This document shows, piece after piece, positions 13,023 through 26,557 of a stretch of DNA of 64,000 nucleotides (position 1 is its first letter; each line of letters opens with the position of its first letter). Position numbers and translations under genes: made by a program. Origin of the DNA: Amblyomma americanum (lineage: Eukaryota; Arthropoda; Arachnida; Ixodida; Ixodidae); NCBI RefSeq assembly GCF_052857255.1, contig NW_027526506.1, positions 434,001-498,000 of the forward strand. Direction: 5' to 3'. The notes under the pieces are model-generated. The model was given only the letters and a program-made list of their open reading frames with translations, searched no databases and was not told the origin of the DNA.

Positions 13023-14770
13023 TCTTTTTCTTTCTGCTCCCACAATTCCCGTCTTTCTTGAGCCAACCGCAGCTCTTCTTTTTCTTTCTGCTCGCACAAT
13101 TCCCGTCTTTATTGAGCCAACCACAGCTCTTCTTTTTCTTTCTGCCCGCACAATTCCCGTCTTTTTTGAGCCAACCGAAACTCTTCTTTTTCTTTCTGCT
13201 CCCACAATTCCCGTCTTTCTTGAGCCAACCGAAGCTCTCCTTTTTCTTTCTGCTCGCACAAATCCAGTTTTTCTTGAGCCAACCGAAGCTCTTCTTTTTC
13301 TTTCTGCTCGCACAATTCCCGTCTTTATTGAGCCAACCGCAGCTCTTTTTTTCTTTCTGCTCGCACAATTCCCGTCTTTCTTGAGCCAACTGAAGCTCTT
13401 TCTTTTCTTTCTGCTTGCACAATTCCCGTCTTTCTTGAGCCAGCCGAAGCTCTTCTTTTTCTTTCTGTTCGCACAATTCCCGTCTTTCTTGAGCCAACCC
13501 AAGCTCTTCTTTTTCTTTATGCTCGCCCAATTCTCGTCTTTCTTGAGCCAATCTAAGCTCTTCTTTTTCTTTCTGCTCGCACAATTCCCGTCTTTCTTGA
13601 GCCAACCGAAGCTCTTCTTTTTCTTTCTGCTCGCACAATTCCCGTCTTTCGTGAGCCAATCGAAGCTCTTCTTTTTCTTTCTACTGGCACTATTAACGTC
13701 TTGAGCGAATTAAAGCTCTTCTTTTTCTTCCTGCTCGCACAATTCCCGTCTTTCATGAGCCAACCGAAGCTCATCTTTTTGTTTCTGCTCGCACAATTCC
13801 CGTCTCTCTTAAGCCAACCGAAGCTCTTCTTTTACTTTCTGCTCACACAATTCCCGTCTTTCTTGAGCCAACCGAAGCTCTTCTTTTTCTTTCTGCTCGC
13901 ACAAATCTCGTCTCTCTTGAGCCAACCGAAGCTCTTCTTTTTCTTTCTGCTCGCACAATTCCCTTCTTTTTTGAGCCAACCGAAGCTATTCTTTTTCTTT
14001 CTTCTCACACAATTCCCGTCTTTCTTGAGCCAACCGAAGCTCTTCTTTCTCTTTCTGCTCGCTCAATTGCCGTCTTTCTTGAGCCAACCGAAGCTCCTCT
14101 TTTTCTTTCGGCTCGCACAATTGCCGTCTTTCTTGAGCCAACCGATGCTCTTCTTTTTCTTCCTGCTCGCACAGGTCCCGTCTTTCTTGAGCCAACCGAA
14201 GCTCTTCCTTTTGTTTCTGCTTGCACAATTCCAGTTTTTCTTGAGCCAACCGAAGCTCTTCTTTTTCTTTCTGCTCGCACAATTCCCGTCTTTATTGAGC
14301 CATCCGAACCTCTTATTTTTCTTTCTGCTCGAGCAAATCCAGTTTTTCTTGAGCCAACCGAAACCTTTCATTTTCTTTCTGCTCGAACAATTCCCGTCTT
14401 TTTTGAGCCAACCGAAACTCTTCTTTTTCTTCCAGCTCCCACAATTCCCGTCTTTCTTGAGCCAACCGAAGCTCTTCTTTTTCTTTCTGCTCGCACAAAT
14501 CCAGTTTTTCTTGAGCCAATCGAAGCTCTTCTTTTTCTTTCTGCTCGCAAAATTCCCGTCTTTATTGAGCCAACCGCAGCTCTTTTTTTCTTTCTGCTCG
14601 CACAATTCCCGTCTTCTTTGAGCCAACCGAAGCTCTTCTTTTTCTTTCTGCTCGCACAATTCCCGTCTTTCTTGAGCCAACCGAAGCTCTTCTTTTTCTT
14701 TCTGCTCGCACAATTCCCGTCTTTATTGAGCCAACCGCAGCTCTTTTTTTCTTTCTGCTCGCACAATTCC

Positions 14771-17700
14771 CGTCTTTCTTGAGCCAACCGAAGCTCTTCT
14801 TTTTCTTTCTGCTCGCAAAATTCCCGTCTTTCTTGAGCCAACCGAAGCTCTTCCTTTTCTTTCTGCTCGCACAATTCCCGTCTTTATTGAGCCAGCCGAA
14901 GCTCTTCTTTTTCTTTCTGTTCGCACAATTCCCGTCTTTCTTGAGCCAACCGAAGCTCTTCTTTTTCTTTATGCTCGCCCAATTCTCGTCTTTCTTGATC
15001 CAATCTAAGCTCTTCTTTTTCTTTCTGCTCGCACAATTCCCGTCTTTCTTGAGCCAACCGAAGCTCTTCTTTTTCTTTCTGCTCGCACAATTCCCGTGTT
15101 TCTTGAGCCAATCGAAGCTCTTCTTTTTCTTTCTACTGGCACTATTAACGTCTTGAGCGAATTAAAGCTCTTCTTTTTCTTCCTGCTCGCACAATTCCCG
15201 TCTTTCATGAGCCAACCGAAGCTCTTCTTTTTGTTTCTGCTCGCACAATTCCCGTCTCTCTTGAGCCAACCGAAGCTCTTCTTTTACTTTCTGCTCGCAC
15301 AATTCTCGTCTTTTTTGAGCCAACCGAAGCTCTTCTTTTTCTTTCTGCTCGCACAAATCTCGTCTCTCTTGAGCCAACCGCAGCTCTTCTTTTTCTTTCT
15401 GCTCGCACAATTCCCGTCTTTATTGAGCCAACCACAGCTCTTCTTTTTCTTTCTGCTCGCACAATTGCCGTCTTTTTTGAACCAACCGAAACCTTTCATT
15501 TTCTTTCTGCTCGCACAATTCCCGTCTTTTTTGAGCCAACCGAAACTCTTCTTTTTCTTTCTGCTCCCACAATTCCCGTCTTTCATGAGCCAACCGAAGC
15601 TCTTCTTTTTCTTTCTGCTCGCACAAATCCAGTTTTCCTTGAGCCAACCGAGGCTCTTCTTTTTCTTTCTGCTCGCACAATTCCCGTCTTTATTGAGCCA
15701 ACCGCAGCTCTTTTTTTCTTTCTGCTCGCACAATTCCCGTCTTCTTTGAGCCAACCGAAGCTCTTCTTTTTCTTTCTGTTCGCACAATTCTTGTCTTTCT
15801 TGAGCCAACTAAAGCTCTTCTTTTTCTTTCTGCTCCCACAATTCCCCTCTTTCTTGAGCCAACCGAAGCTCTTCTTTTTCTTTCTGTTCGCACAATTCCC
15901 GTCTTTCTTGAGCCAACTAAAGCTCTTCTTTTTCTTTCTGCTCGCACAATTCCCGTCTTTTTTGAGCCAACCGAAACTCTTCTTTTTCTTTCTGCTCCCA
16001 CAATTCCCGTCTTTCTTGAGCCAACCGAAGCTCTCCTTTTTCTTTCTGCTCGCACAAATCCAGTTTTTCTTGAGCGAATTAAAGCTCTTCTTTTTCTTCC
16101 TGCTCGCACAATTCCCGTCTTTCATGAGCCAACCGAAGCTCATCTTTTTGTTTCTGCTCGCACAATTCCCGTCTCTCTTAAGCCAACCGAAGCTCTTCTT
16201 TTAATTTCTGCTCGCACAATTCCCGTCTTTCTTGAGCCAACCGAAGCTCTTCTTTTTCTTTCTGCTCGCACAAATCTCGTCTCTCTTGAGCCAACCGAAG
16301 CTCTTCTTTTTCTTTCTGCTCGCACAATTCCCGTCTTTTTTGAGCCAACCGAAGCTATTCTTTTTCTTTCTTCTCACACAATTTCCGTCTTTCTTGAGCC
16401 AACCGAAGCTCTTCTTTCTCTTTCTGCTCGCTCAATTGCTGTCTTTCTTGAGCCAACCGAAGCTCCTCTTTTTCTTTCGGCTCGCACAATTGCCGTCTTT
16501 CTTGAGCCAACCGAAGCTCTTCTTTTTCTTCCTGCTCGCACAGGTCCCGTCTTTCTTGAGCCAACCGAAGCTCTTCCTTTTGTTTCTGCTTGCACAATTC
16601 CCGTCTTTTTTGAGCCAACCGAAGATCTTTTTCTTTCTGCTCGCACAATTTGGTCTTTGTTGAGCCAATCGAAGCTCTTTTTTTTTCTGCTCGCACAATT
16701 CCCGTCGTTTTTGAGCCAACCGAAGCTCTTCTTTTTCTTTCTGCTCGCACAATGTCCGCCTTTTTTGAGCCAATCGAAGCTCTTCTTTTTCTTTCTGCTC
16801 GCACGATTCCCGTCATTCTTGAGCCAACCGAAGCTCTTCTTTTTCTTTCTGCTCACACAATTCCCGTCTTTCTTGAGCCAACCACAGCTCTTATTTTTCT
16901 TTCTGCTCGCACAATTCCTGTCTTTATTAAGCCAACCGAAGCTCTTCTTTTTCTTTCTGCTCTCACAATTCCCGTCTTTCTTGAGCCAACCGAAGCTCTT
17001 CTTTTTCTTGATGCTCGCCCAATTCTCGTCTTTCTTGAGCCAATCTAAGCTCTTCTTTTTCTTTCTGCTCGCACAATTCCCGTCTTTCTTGAGCCAATCG
17101 AAGCTCTTCTTTTTCTTTCTACTGGCACTATTAACGTCTTGAGCGAATTAAAGCTCTTCTTTTTCTTCCTGCTCGCACAATTCCCGTCTTTCATGAGCCA
17201 ACCGAAGCTCATCTTTTTGTTTCTGCTCGCACAATTCCAGTCTCTCTTAAGCCAACCGAAGCTCTTCTTTTACTTTCTGCTCGCACAAATCTCGTCTCTC
17301 TGGAGCCAACCGAAGCTCTTCTTTTTCTTTCTGCTCGCACAATTCCCGTCTTTTTTGAGCCAACCGAAGCTATTCTTTTTCTTTCTTCTCACACAATTCC
17401 CGTCTTTCTTGAGCCAACCGAAGCTCTTCTTTCTCTTTCTGCTCGCTCAATTGCCGTCTTTCTTGAGCCAACCGAAGCTCCTCTTTTTCTTTCGGCTCGC
17501 ACAATTGCCGTCTTTCTTGAGCCAACCGAAGCTCTTCTTTTTCTTCCTGCTCGCACAGGTCCCGTCTTTCTTGAGCCAACCGAAGCTCTTCCTTTTGTTT
17601 CTGCTTGCACAATTCCCGTCTTTTTTGAGCCAACCGAAGATCTTTTTCTTTCTGCTCGCACAATTTTCGTCTTTGTTGAGCCAATCGAAGCTCTTTTTTT

Positions 17701-20700
17701 TTCTGCTCGCACAATTCCCGTCTTTTTTGAGCCAACCGAAGCTCTTTTTCTTTCTGCTCGCACAATTTCCGCCTTTTTTGAGCCAATCGAAGCTCTTCTT
17801 TTTCTTTCTGCTCACACGATTCCCGTCATTCTTGAGCCAACCGAAGCTCTTCTTTTTCTTTCTGCTCGCACAATTCCCGTCTTTCTTGAGCCAACCACAG
17901 CTCTTATTTTTTTTTCTGCTCGCACAATTCCTGTCTTTATTGAGCCAACCGAAGCTCTTCTTTTTCTTTCTGCTCCCACAATTCCCGTCTTTCTTGAGCC
18001 ATCCGAAGCTCTTATTTTTCTTTCTGCTCGAACAAATCCAGTTTTTCTTGAGCCAACCGAAGCTCTTCTTTTTATTTCTGCTCGCACAATTCCCGTCTTT
18101 CTTGTGCTAACCGCAGTTCCTCTTTTTCTTTCTGCTCGCACAATTCCCGTCTTTATTGAGCCAACCACAGCTCTTCTTTTTCTTTCTGCTCGCACAATTC
18201 TCGTCTTTCTTGAGCCAATCTAAGCTCTTCTTTTTCTTTCTGCTCGCACAATTCCCGTCTTTCTTGAGCCAACCGAAGCTCTTCTTTTTCTTTCTGCTCG
18301 CACAAATCCAGTTTTTCTTGAGCCAACCGATGCTCTTCTTTTTCTTTCTGCTCGCACAATTCCCGTCTTTATTGAGCCATCCGAACCTCTTATTTTTCTT
18401 TCTGCTCGAGCAAATCCAGTTTGTCTTGAGCCAACCGAAACCTTTCATTTTCTTTCTGCTCGAACAATTCCCGTCTTTTTTGAGCCAACCGAAACTCTTC
18501 TTTTTCTTCCTGCTCCCACAATTCCCGTCTTTCTTGAGCCAACCGAAGCTCTTCTTTTTCTTTCTGCTCGCACAATTCCCGTCTTTCTTGAGCCAACTAA
18601 AGCTCTTCTTTTTCTTTCTGCTCCCACAATTCCCGTCTTTCTTGAGCCAACCGCAGCTCTTCTTTTTCTTTCTGCCCGCACAATTCCCGTCTTTACTGAG
18701 CCAACCACAGCTCTTCTTTTTCTTTCTGCTCGCACAATTCCCGTCTTTTTTGAGCCAACCGAAACTCTTCTTTTTCTTTCTGCTCCCACAATTCCCGTCT
18801 TTCTTGAGCCAACCGAAGCTCTTCTTTTTCTTTCTGCTCGCACAAATCCAGTTTTTCTTGAGCCAACCGAAGCTCTTCTTTTTCTTTCTGCTCGCACAAT
18901 TCCCGTCTTTTTTGAGCCAACCGAAGCTCTTCTTTTTCTTTCTGTTCGCACAATTGCCGTCTTTCTTGAGCCAACCGAAGCTCTTCTTTTTCTTTATGCT
19001 CGCCCAATTCTCGTCTTTCTTGAGCCAATCTAAGCTCTTCTTTTTCTTTTTGCTCGCACAATTCCCGTCTTTCTTGAGCCAACCGAAGCTCTTCTTTTTC
19101 TTTCTGCTCGAACAATTCCCGTCTTTCTTGAGCCAATCGAAGCTCTTCTTTTTCTTTCGACTGGCACTATTAACGTCTTGAGCGAAGTAAAGCTCTTCTT
19201 TTTCTTCCTGCTCGCACAATTCCCGTCTTTCATGAGCCAACCGAAGCTCTTCTTTTTGTTTCTGCTCGCACAATTCCCGTCTCTCTTGAGCCAACCGAAG
19301 CTCTTCTTTTACTTTCTGCTCGCACAATTCTCGTCTTTTTTGAGCCAGCTGAAGCTCTTCTTTTTCTTTCTGCTCGCACAAATCTCGTCTCTCTTGAGCC
19401 AACCACAGCTCTTCATTTTCTTTCTGCCCGCACAATTGCCGTCTTTTTTGAGCCAACCGAAACCTTTCATTTTCTTTCTGCTCGCAGAATTCCCGTCTTT
19501 TTTGAGCCAACCGAAACTCTTCTTTTTCTTTCTGCTCCCACAATTCCCGTCTTTCTTGAGCCAACCGAAGCTCTTCTTTTTCTTTATGCTCGCCCAATTC
19601 TCGTCTTTCTTGAGCCAATCTAAGCTCTTCTTTTTCTTTTTGCTCGCACAATTCCCGTCTTTCTTGAGCCAACCGAAGCTCTTCTTTTTCTTTCTGCTCG
19701 AACAATTCCCGTCTTTCTTGAGCCAATCGAAGCTCTTCTTTTTCTTTCGACTGGCACTATTAACGTCTTGAGCGAAGTAAAGCTCTTCTTTTTCTTCCTG
19801 CTCGCACAATTCCCGTCTTTCATGAGCCAACCGAAGCTCTTCTTTTTGTTTCTGCTCGCACAATTCCCGTCTCTCTTGAGCCAACCGAAGCTCTTCTTTT
19901 ACTTTCTGCTCCCACAATTCCCGTCTTTCTTGAGCCAACCGCAGCTCTTCTTTTTCTTTCTGCTCGCACAATTCCCGTCTTTATTGAGCCAACCACAGCT
20001 CTTCATTTTCTTTCTGCCCGCACAATTGCCGTCTTTTTTGAGCCAACCGAAACCTTTCATTTTCTTTCTGCTCGCAGAATTCCCGTCTTTTTTGAGCCAA
20101 CCGAAACTCTTCTTTTTCTTTCTGCTCCCACAATTCCCGTCTTTCTTGAGCCAACCGAAGCTCTTTTTTTTCTTTCTGCTCGCACAAATCCAGTTTTTCT
20201 TGAGCCAACCGAAGCTCTTCTTTTTCTTTCTGCTCGCACAATTCCCGTCTTTATTGAGCCAACCGCAGCTCTTTTTTTCTTTCTGCTCGCACAATTCCCG
20301 TCTTTATTGAGCCAACCACAGCTCTTCTTTTTCTTTCTGCCCGCACAATTCCTGTCTTTTTTGAGCCAACCGAAACTCTTCTTTTTCTTTCTGCTCCCAC
20401 AATTCCCGTCTTTCTTGAGCCAACCGAAGCTCTCCTTTTTCTTTCTGCTCGCACAAATCCAGTTTTTCTTGAGCCAACCGAAGCTCTTCTTTTTCTTTCT
20501 GCTCGCACAATTCCCGTCTTTATTGAGCCAACCGCAGCTCTTTTTTTCTTTCTGCTCGCACAATTCTCGTCTTTCTTGAGCCAACTGAAGCTCTTTCTTT
20601 TCTTTCTGCTTGCACAATTCCCGTCTTTCTTGAGCCAGCCGAAGCTCTTCTTTTTCTTTCTGTTCGCACAATTCCCGTCTTTCTTGAGCCAACCCAAGCT

Positions 20701-23700
20701 CTTCTTTTTCTTTATGCTCGCCCAATTCTCGTCTTTCTTGAGCCAATCTAAGCTCTTCTTTTTCTTTCTGCTCGCACAATTCCCGTCTTTCTTGAGCCAA
20801 CCGAAGCTCTTCTTTTTCTTTCTGCTCGCACAATTCCCGTCTTTCGTGAGCCAATCGAAGCTCTTCTTTTTCTTTCTACTGGCACTATTCCCGTCTTGAG
20901 CGAATTAAAGCTCTTCTTTTTCTTCCTGCTCGAACAATTCCCGTCTTTCATGAGCCAACCGAAGCTCATCTTTTTGTTTCTGCTCGCACAATTCCCGTCT
21001 CTCTTAAGCCAACCGAAGCTCTTCTTTTACTTTCTGCTCGCACAATTCCCGTCTTTCTTGAGCCAACCGAAGCTCTTCTTTTTCTTTCTGCTCGCACAAA
21101 TCTCGTCTCTCTTGAGCCAACCGAAGCTCTTCTTTTTCTTTCTGCTCGCACAATTCCCGTCTTTTTTGAGCCAACCGAAGCTATTCTTTTTCTTTCTTCT
21201 CACACAATTCCCGTCTTTCTTGAGCCAACCGAAGCTCTTCTTTATCTTTCTGCTCTCTCAATTGCCGTCTTTCTTGAGCCAACCGAAGCTCCTCTTTTTC
21301 TTTCGGCTAGCACAATTGCCGTCTTTCTTGAGCCAACCGATGCTCTTCTTTTTCTTCCTGCTCGCACAGGTCCCGTCTTTCTTGAGCCAACCGAAGCTCT
21401 TCCTTTTGTTTCTGCTTGCACAATTCCCGTCTTTTTTGAGCCAACCGAAGATCTTTTTCTTTCTGCTCGCACAATTTTTGTCTTTGTTGAGCCAATCGAA
21501 GCTTTTTTTTTCTGCTCGCACAATTCCCGTCGTTTTTGAGCCAACCGAAGCTCTTCTTTTTCTTTCTGCTCGCACAATTCCCGTCATTCTTGAGCCAACC
21601 GAAGCTCTTTTTTTTCTTTCTGCTCGCACAATTCCCGTCTTTCTTGAGCCAACCACAGCTCCTATTTTTCTTTCTGCTCGCACAATTCCTGTCTTTATTG
21701 AGCCAACCGAAGCTCTTCTTTTTCTTTCTGCTCCCACAATTCCCGTCTTTCTTGAGCCAACCACAGCTCTTCTTTTTCTTTCTGCTCGCACAATTCCCGT
21801 CTTTTTTGAGCCAACCGAAACTCTTCTTTTTCTTTCTGCTCCCACAATTCCCGTCTTTCTTGAGCCAACTGAAGCTCTTCTGTTTCTTTCTGCTCGCAAA
21901 ATTTCCGTCTTTCTTGAGCCAATCGAAGCACTTCTTATTCTTTCTGCTCGCACAATTCCCGTCTTCTTTGAGCCAACCGAAGCTCTTCTTTTTCTTTCTG
22001 CTCGCACAATTCCCGTCTTTCTTGAACCAACTAAAGCTCTTCTTTTTCTTTCTGCTCCCACAATTCCTGTCTTTCTTGAGCCAACCGCAGCTCTTCTTTT
22101 TCTTTCTGCTCGCACAATTCCCGTCTTTATTGAGCCAACCACAGCTCTTCTTTTTCTTTCTGCTCGCACAATTCTCGTCTTTCTTGAGCCAATCTAAGCT
22201 CTTCTTTTTCTTTCTGCTCGCACAATTCCCGTCTTTCTTGAGCCAACCGAAGCTCTTCTTTTTGTTTCTGCTCGCACAAATCCAGTTTTTCTTGAGCCAA
22301 CCGAAGCTCTTCTTTTTCTTTCTGCTCGCACAATTCCCGTCTTTATTGAGCCATCCGAACCTCTTATTTTTCTTTCTGCTCGAGCAAATCCAGTTTTTCT
22401 TGAGCCAACCGAAACCTTTCATTTTCTTTCTGCTCGAACAATTCCCGTCTTTTTTGAGCCAACCGAAACTCTTCTTTTTCTTCCAGCTCCCACAATTCCC
22501 GTCTTTCTTGAGCCAACCGAAGCTCTTCTTTTTCTTTCTGCTCGCACAAATCCAGTTTTTCTCGAGCCAATCGAAGCTCTTCTTTTTCTTTCTGCTCGCA
22601 AAATTCCCGTCTTTATTGAGCCAACCGCAGCTCTTTTTTTCTTTCTGCTCGCACAATTCCCGTCTTCTTTGAGCCAACCGAAGCTCTTCTTTTTCTTTCT
22701 GCTCGCACAATTCCCGTCTTTATTGAGCCAACCACAGCTCTTCTTTTTCTTTCTGCTCGCACAATTGCCGTCTTTTTTGAACCAACCGAAACCTTTCATT
22801 TTCTTTCTGCTCGCACAATTCCCGTCTTTTTTGAGCCAACCGAAACTCTTCTTTTTCTTTCTGCTCCCACAATTCCCGTCTTTTTTGAGCCAACCGAAAC
22901 TCTTCTTTTTCTTTCTGCTCCCACAATTCCCGTCTTTCTTGAGCCAACCGAAGCTCTTCTTTTTCTTTCTGCTCGCACAAATCCAGTTTTTCTTGAGCCA
23001 ACCGAAGCTCTTCTTTTTCTTTCTGCTCGCACAATTCCCGTCTTTATTGAGCCAACCGCAGCTCTTTTTTTCTTTCTGCTCGCACAATTCCCGTCTTTCT
23101 TGAGCCAACCGAAGCTCTTCTTTTTCTTTCTGCTCGCAAAATTCCCGTCTTTCTTGAGCCAACCGAAGCTCTTCCTTTTCTTTCTGCTCGCACAATTCCC
23201 GTCTTTATTGAGCCAGCCGAAGCTCTTCTTTTTCTTTCTGTTCGCACAATTCCCGTCTTTCTTGAGCCAACCGAAGCTCTTCTTTTTCTTTATGCTCGCC
23301 CAATTCTCGTCTTTCTTGAGCCAATCTAAGCTCTTCTTTTTCTTTCTGCTCGCACAATTCCCGTCTTTCTTGAGCCAACCGAAGCTCTTCTTTTTCTTTC
23401 TGCTCGCACAATTCCCGTGTTTCTTGAGCCAATCGAAGCTCTTCTTTTTCTTTCTACTGGCACTATTAACGTCTTGAGCGAATTAAAGCTCTTCTTTTTC
23501 TTCCTGCTCGCACAATTCCCGTCTTTCATGAGCCAACCGAAGCTCTTCTTTTTGTTTGTGCTCGCACAATTCCCGTCTCTCTTGAGCCAACCGAAGCTCT
23601 TCTTTTACTTTCTGCTCGCACAATTCTCGTCTTTTTTGAGCCAACCGAAGCTCTTCTTTTTCTTTCTGCTCGCACAAATCTCGTCTCTCTTGAGCCAACC

Positions 23701-24180
23701 GAAGCTCTTCTTTTTCTTTCTGCTCGCACAATTCCCGTCTTTTTTCAGCCAACCGAAGCTATTCTTTTTCTTTCGGCTCCCACAATTCCCGTCTTTCTTG
23801 AGCCAACCGCAGCTCTTCTTTTTCTTTCTGCTCGCACAATTCCCGTCTTTATTGAGCCAACCACAGCTCTTCTTTTTCTTTCTGCTCGCACAATTGCCGT
23901 CTTTTTTGAGCCAACCGAAACCTTTCATTTTCTTTCTGCTCGCACAATTCCCGTCTTTTTTGAGCCAACCGAAACTCTTCTTTTTCTTTCTGCTCCCACA
24001 ATTCCCGTCTTTCATGAGCCAACCGAAGCTCTTCTTTTTCTTTCTGCTCGCACAAATCCAGTTTTCCTTGAGCCAACCGAGGTTCTTCTTTTTCTTTCTG
24101 CTCGCACAATTCCCGTCTTTATTGAGCCAACCGCAGCTCTTTTTTTCTTTCTGCTCGCACAATTCCCGTCTTCTTTGAGC
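14771..24180. repeat. Segmental duplication L, copy 2
   Basis: This is the partner of 1 to 8,390 and about 1 kb longer. Most of the extra length lies between 19,380 and 20,260, where a 590-bp local duplication also sits. A shorter region near 15,370 to 16,100 has lost and rearranged units relative to copy 1, and 22,680 to 23,040 is also rearranged. Elsewhere whole stretches translate identically to copy 1, implying a recent duplication or recent homogenisation. Confidence 0.85.
18971..19905. repeat. Tandem duplication with 590-bp offset
   Basis: The stretch 18,971 to about 19,315 recurs at 19,561 to about 19,905. It includes the GAAGTAAAG form of the marker unit at 19,160 and 19,750. The corresponding place in copy 1 of the large left duplication (around 4,230) has a single marker, so this duplication arose after the large one or was lost from copy 1. 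Confidence 0.75.
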
Positions 24181-24574
24181 CAACCGAAGCTCTTCTTTTT
24201 CTTTCTGTTCGCACAATTCTTGTCTTTCTTGAGCCAACTAAAGCTCTTCTTTTTCTTTCTGCTCCCACAATTCCCGTCTTTCTTGAGCCAACCGAAGCTC
24301 TTCATTTTCTTTCTGTTCGCACAATTCCCGTCTTTCTTGAGCCAACTAAAGCTCTTCTTTTTCTTTCTGCTCGCACAATTCCCGTCTTTATTGAGCCAAC
24401 CACAGCTCTTCTTTTTCTTTCTGCTCGCACAATTCCCGTCTTTTTTGAGCCAACCGAAACTCTTCTTTTTCTTTCTGCTCCCACAATTCCCGTCTTTCTT
24501 GAGCCAACCGAAGCTCTCCTTTTTCTTTCTGCTCGCACAAATCCAGTTTTTCTTGAGCCAAGCGAAGCTCTTCT

Positions 24575-26157
24575 TTTTCTTTCTGCTCGCGCAATTCCCG
24601 TCTTTATTGAGCCAACCGCAGCTCTTTTTTTCTTTCTGCTCGCACAATTCCCGTCTTTCTAGAGCCAACCGAAGCTCTTCCTTTTCTTTCTGCTTGCACA
24701 ATTCCCGTCTTTCTTGAGCCAGCCGAAGCTCTTCTTTTTCTTTCTGTTCGCACAATTCCCGTCTTTCTTGAGCCAACCGAAGCTCTTCTTTTTCTTTATG
24801 CTCGCCCAATTCTCGTCTTTCTTGAGCCAATCTAAGCTCTTCTTTTTCTTTCTGCTCGCACAATTCCCGTCTTTCTTGAGCCAACCGAAGCTGTTCTTTT
24901 TCTTTCTGCTCGCACAATTCCCGTATTTCTTGAGCCAATCGAAGCTCTTCTTTTTCTTTCTACTGGCACTATTAACGTCTTGAGCGAATTAAAGCTCTTC
25001 TTTTTCTTCCTGCTCGCACAATTCCCGTCTTTCATGAGCCAACCGAAGCTCATCTTTTTGTTTCTGCTCGCACAATTCCCGTCTCTCTTAAGCCAACCGA
25101 AGCTCTTCTTTTAATTTCTGCTCGCACAATTCCCGTCTTTCTTGAGCCAACCAAAGCTCTTCTTTTTCTTACTGCTCGCACAAATCTCGTCTCTCTTGAG
25201 CCAACCGAAGCTCTTCTTTTTCTTTCTGCTCGCACAAATCTCGTCTCTCTTGAGCCAACCGAAGCTCTTCTTTTTCTTTCTGCTCGCACAATTCCCGTCT
25301 TTTTTGAGCCAACCGAAGCTATTCTTTTTCTTTCGGCTCCCACAATTCCCGTCTTTCTTGAGCCAACCGCAGCTCTTCTTTTTCTTTCTGCTCGCACAAT
25401 TCCCGTCTTTATAGAGCCAACCACAGCTCTTCTTTTTCTTTCTGCTCGCACAATTGCCGTCTTTTTTGAGCCAACCGAAACCTTTCATTTTCTTTCTGCT
25501 CGCACAATTCCCGTCTTTTTTGAGCCAACCGAAACTCTTCTTTTTCTTTCTGCTCGCGCAATTCCCGTCTTTATTGAGCCAACCGCAGCTCTTTTTTTCT
25601 TTCTGCTCGCACAATTCCCGTCTTTCTAGAGCCAACCGAAGCTCTTCCTTTTCTTTCTGCTTGCACAATTCCCGTCTTTCTTGAGCCAGCCGAAGCTCTT
25701 CTTTTTCTTTCTGTTCGCACAATTCCCGTCTTTCTTGAGCCAACCGAAGCTCTTCTTTTTCTTTATGCTCGCCCAATTCTCGTCTTTCTTGAGCCAATCT
25801 AAGCTCTTCTTTTTCTTTCTGCTCGCACAATTCCCGTCTTTCTTGAGCCAACCGAAGCTCTTCTTTTTCTTTCTGCTCGCACAATTCCCGTATTTCTTGA
25901 GCCAATCGAAGCTCTTCTTTTTCTTTCTACTGGCACTATTAACGTCTTGAGCGAATTAAAGCTCTTCTTTTTCTTCCTGCTCGCACAATTCCCGTCTTTC
26001 ATGAGCCAACCGAAGCTCATCTTTTTGTTTCTGCTCGCACAATTCTCGTCTCTCTTAAGCCAACCGAAGCTCTTCTTTTAATTTCTGCTCGCACAATTCC
26101 CGTCTTTCTTGAGCCAACCGAAGCTCTTCTTTTTCTTTCTGCTCGCACAAATCTCGT
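24575..26157. repeat. Tandem duplication with 967-bp offset
   Basis: The stretch from about 24,575 to 25,190 repeats at 25,542 to 26,157. Diagnostic shared variants are CTCGCGCAATTCCCG (24,587 and 25,554) and CTTTCTAGAGCC (24,656 and 25,623). The marker units at 24,962 and 25,929 pair exactly. This lies just left of the truncated Gypsy copy. Confidence 0.8.
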
Positions 26158-26557
26158 CTCTCTTGAGCCAACCGAAGCTCTTCTTTTTCTTTCTGCTCGC
26201 ACAATTCCCGTCTTTTTTGAGCCAACCGAAGCTATTCTTTTTCTTTCTTCTCACGCAATTTCCGTCTTTCTTGAGCCAACCGAAGCTCTTCTTTCTCTTT
26301 CTGCTCGCTCAATTGCTGTCTTTCTTGAGCCAACCGAAGCTCCTCTTTTTCTTTCGGCTCGCACAATTGCCGTCTTTCTTGAGCCAACCGAAGCTCTTCT
26401 TTTTCTTCCTGCTCGCACAGGTCCCGTCTTTCTTGAGCCAACCGAAGCTCTTCCTTTTGTTTCTGCTTGCACAATTCCCGTCTTTTTTGAGAAAACCGAA
26501 GCTCTTCTTTTTCTTTCCGCTCGCACAATTCCCGTCTTTCTTGAGCCGACCGAAGCT

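Larger units (their letters stand above)
1..26557. repeat. Left block of 54-bp tandem array (about 490 units)
   Basis: The unit recurs every 54 bp, with 50 to 54-bp variants. Its conserved core on the plus strand is GAGCCAACCGAAGCTCTTC, followed by a run of 17 or more pyrimidines and then CTGCTCGCACAATTCCCGTC. No unique sequence interrupts the block and it continues off the left edge. Variants seen here but not noticed in the right array include CAACCACAGCTC and CAAATCCAGTTTTTCTTG. A recurrent cassette (near 1,424, 2,440, 5,395, 8,530, 13,990, 16,355, 17,370, 21,180 and 26,230) carries CTCGCTCAATTGCCG, CACAGGTCCCGTC and GAAGATCTTTTTC in fixed order. Five of six frames are open in the common unit, so the open frames here carry little coding evidence. 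The block ends at 26,557 after GACCGAAGCT, where the 3' LTR of a minus-strand Gypsy copy begins. Confidence 0.97.

Noticed and set aside
18107..19726. A 539-codon minus-strand open frame with charged repeats
   Set aside because: It starts in the RRELCEQ frame and changes to the KKDGNCASRKKKKSFGWL frame through a shortened marker unit. A real repeat protein would not switch motif frame this way, and there is no unique coding sequence.
1..26557. CRISPR array
   Set aside because: Units are contiguous 54-bp repeats with no unique spacers, and the surrounding elements are eukaryotic retrotransposons.
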